Source of the DNA: Trinickia sp. Y13
GTDB lineage: Bacteria; Pseudomonadota; Gammaproteobacteria; Burkholderiales; Burkholderiaceae
Assembly (NCBI RefSeq): GCF_029522115.1
Contig: NZ_JAKWFK010000022.1
Span: forward strand, 1-64,000
DNA: 64,000 nt
Direction of reading: 5' to 3'
The notes beneath the pieces were generated by a model, which was given only the letters and a program-made list of their open reading frames with translations, had not been told where the DNA came from and searched no databases. Positions 62,334-64,000 of this stretch are shown one piece after another. Position 1 is the first letter of the stretch. Each line of letters begins with the position of its first letter. A program made the translations under genes and the position numbers.

Positions 62334-63181
62334 GGCAGCTCTCCTTCCAATGGACCTAGGTGCGGCGGCGGATTCGGCGAATACGCCGGCATACGTATGC
62401 GCGCAACGAGCGGATAGTGATCGGACGCTTGGCGCGCGAGCGCGCTGCGATGAACGGCCACGTCGACCAAATATTCGCCGGGGTGCATCCATATTCGATC
62501 GAGCGCAAAAATCGGGCAAAACGTCGGAAACGTGCGCGGCGCGGGTGCCCGCCGAAAATGCGAAACGAGCGCCCGCAACGCCCGCCCCCGTACGAACCAC
62601 TCGTTGATGTCCCCGACCAAGATGACCGGAAGGTCGCTGTTGTCGAAGGCGGCGAGCAGTGTGCGCACTTGCGTGCTCCGTTCGCTGGCGGACAACCCCA
62701 GATGCGTCGCCACGACCCGGACCAAGCGCCCGCCGCATTCGATATCGGCATCGAGGGCGCCACGCGGCTCGCGCCGGTGGAACGACAAATCGAGCGTGCG
62801 CGCCATGCGCACGGGCAATCTAGACAACACCGCGTTGCCGTAGCGGCGTTTCGGCGTATCGAGCGTCGGGCCTTCGACGGCGGCCATTCCGGTGGCCTCG
62901 CGCAGATGCGATAAAACGTCGGGGGTTTCAGAACCGCCGAGCGGCACCTCTTGCAATGCAACGACATCGGCATCGAGCTCGCCGATGACCTGCGCGATGC
63001 GCGCGACCATCTGCCGCTTCGACTGTGCGGTCCACGAGGCCAGGCCGCCGTGAATGTTGTAGGTGGCGATTCTCAGTTCGCAGGCTCGGTGCCGCGGCGC
63101 ATCGGCACGACGCTCGAGCTCGCCGACATCCGTTACGGCGGCAAGCGCGGCGGCGGCGCGTTGGTTCAGATTCGCATTCAC
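62330..63181 (-). CDS. endonuclease/exonuclease/phosphatase family protein
   Basis: 283 aa from a GTG at 63181, chosen because it overlaps the upstream TGA (GTGA) and yields VNANLNQRAAAAL; the longer frame to 63778 is antisense overlap of the VTT gene. EEP motifs are TYNIHGG near residue 40, VALQEVPLGG near 75, GDINEW near 195 and ASDHYPLVARI near 262. Such proteins next to PLD/VTT fusions in proteobacteria probably act on lipids or nucleic acids; the direct substrate is unknown. Confidence 0.85.
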   Translation of the reverse strand: MNANLNQRAAAALAAVTDVGELERRADAPRHRACELRIATYNIHGGLASWTAQSKRQMVARIAQVIGELDADVVALQEVPLGGSETPDVLSHLREATGMAAVEGPTLDTPKRRYGNAVLSRLPVRMARTLDLSFHRREPRGALDADIECGGRLVRVVATHLGLSASERSTQVRTLLAAFDNSDLPVILVGDINEWFVRGRALRALVSHFRRAPAPRTFPTFCPIFALDRIWMHPGEYLVDVAVHRSALARQASDHYPLVARIRMPAYSPNPPPHLGPLEGELP

Positions 63182-64000
63182 TTGCGTCGCCCCAGCCAAC
63201 GTTGCAGCAACATGGAGATGCCCACGAGCGCAGCGCCTATTGCCGCCATCGCGACCACCGAGCCGAGATCGGGGTGGCGGATCGCATTGACCAACTGATG
63301 CGCGAAGGTCACGGTCAACAAAATGCCCGGCACCATGCCGAGGATCGAGCCGATCATGTAATCGCGCAGACGAATGTGCGACGCGCCGGCGACGAGGTTG
63401 ACGATCGTAAACGGCGCGATCGGCAACAACCGCAGCACCATGACCGTGACGATGCCGCGTTCGCCGAGACGCTCGCTGAGCCGATTGGCGCGCGTGCCGG
63501 CAAGACGGCGTACGGCATCGCGCCCTAGCACAACGCCGAGACCGTAGGTGGCGATCGCGGAGAGCATCGTTCCGCCTAGGGCGTACCCGATTCCCGGCCA
63601 CGCGCCGAAGACTAGCCCTGTCGCCGCAATCAGCAGCGTGATCGGCACGGAAACGATCGAAGCCGCGACATATCCGCTCAGCACGATCGCGGGCGCGAAC
63701 GGCAGCGCCTCGATGCGTCTGATGAGCTTCGCGAGCTCTACGAGATTCAGATGATGGCCGATCGACGTGAACTGCCAAATAGCGGCCATGACCGCTGCTA
63801 CGAGCACGAGCCCTCCGAGCAGCAAGTAACGAGTGGTGAGGGACCGGTGTCGCCCCTGCGGGATGAACTCGTTCACGAGTTCGTCCGGAGCGATCGGTCG
63901 CTCTGGATCCAGCCAGGCATTGAGTGGCACCACTGCGTCCAGATCCGCGGTGACTACCGGCGTGAACGGCCGCAATGTGCGGCCTCGAGGACGACCCAAT
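63178..64000 (-). CDS. VTT (DedA/TVP38) domain protein, C-terminal part of a probable PLD-VTT fusion (cut by window edge)
   Basis: At least 273 codons; the 5' end lies beyond base 64000. Residues seen begin RGRTLRPFTPVVTADLDAVV and include DPERPIAPDELVNEFIPQG, typical of the end of phospholipase D-like domains fused to VTT. A TM segment (YLLLGGLVLVAAVMAAIW) and the VTT core (SVPITLLIAATGLVFGAWPG, GRDAVRRLAG, RLLPIAPFTIVNLVAGASHI) follow. The two genes downstream overlap or abut it. It probably moves or remodels membrane lipid. No true start can be given. Confidence 0.82.
   Translation of the reverse strand, partial: LGRPRGRTLRPFTPVVTADLDAVVPLNAWLDPERPIAPDELVNEFIPQGRHRSLTTRYLLLGGLVLVAAVMAAIWQFTSIGHHLNLVELAKLIRRIEALPFAPAIVLSGYVAASIVSVPITLLIAATGLVFGAWPGIGYALGGTMLSAIATYGLGVVLGRDAVRRLAGTRANRLSERLGERGIVTVMVLRLLPIAPFTIVNLVAGASHIRLRDYMIGSILGMVPGILLTVTFAHQLVNAIRHPDLGSVVAMAAIGAALVGISMLLQRWLGRRK

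Overview
The window looks like a GC-rich beta-proteobacterial chromosome of the Burkholderia/Paraburkholderia/Trinickia type. The grounds are codon use, trimeric Gram-negative porins, a DUF4148 protein, AroP-type permeases and a nag-style salicylate/gentisate cluster. No rRNA, tRNA, CRISPR array, prophage or complete insertion sequence was seen. The left edge (1-95) carries a tandem repeat of the kind found at IS ends. The right edge cuts through a phospholipase-D/VTT-type fusion gene.

Layout. 1-1.3 kb: repeat, class II Fic protein and an unrecognised small ORF. 1.5-10.9 kb: a complete salicylate module. Salicylate 5-hydroxylase (nagAa-G-H-Ab), gentisate dioxygenase (nagI), fumarylpyruvate hydrolase (nagK) and maleylpyruvate isomerase (nagL) lie on the minus strand, diverging from a NahR/NagR-like LysR gene, an aromatic-acid MFS transporter and a porin. 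11-20 kb: CGNR regulator and alpha/beta hydrolase sharing an operator, an orphan 236-aa protein, a lipoprotein of six-hairpin glycosidase type, an HxlR regulator with a DHA2 efflux pump, and another MFS protein. 20-26.5 kb: a ClC anion transporter, a chemoreceptor remnant, a Gly-rich exported protein, a TpsA/filamentous-haemagglutinin-like exoprotein and a MarR-GNAT fusion under a 16+16 bp perfect operator. 26.5-36 kb: small exported proteins, then an OmpR/HK two-component system followed by a TolC-MFP-RND efflux operon. 36-39.7 kb: GST, VOC protein, chromate transporter, 1-Cys peroxiredoxin.

39.7-51.3 kb is the most integrated part. nirB-nirD-nasA-nasT-nasS encode assimilatory nitrate/nitrite reduction. 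Upstream there is an NtrC-type site, a sigma-54 promoter and a leader terminator that NasT would antiterminate. No known nitrate transporter is encoded nearby. Directly downstream lie an HPP-family membrane protein, a MarR regulator and a second ClC transporter. A motif built on ATATCAC-N3-GTGATAT occurs in front of the HPP gene, the marR gene and the distant first ClC gene, which suggests one MarR regulon of anion-handling membrane proteins, possibly for nitrate/nitrite.

51.3-64 kb: AroP-type permease, universal stress protein, thioredoxin-reductase-like ferredoxin/flavodoxin reductase, a second porin, several small proteins, an AlkB-type oxygenase with an in-frame 9-bp repeat, a RutE-like nitroreductase, a metallophosphoesterase, and a DUF2591/EEP-nuclease/VTT operon running off the window. 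A 14-bp palindrome in an AT-rich gap at 58.35 kb resembles a secondary-replicon parS.
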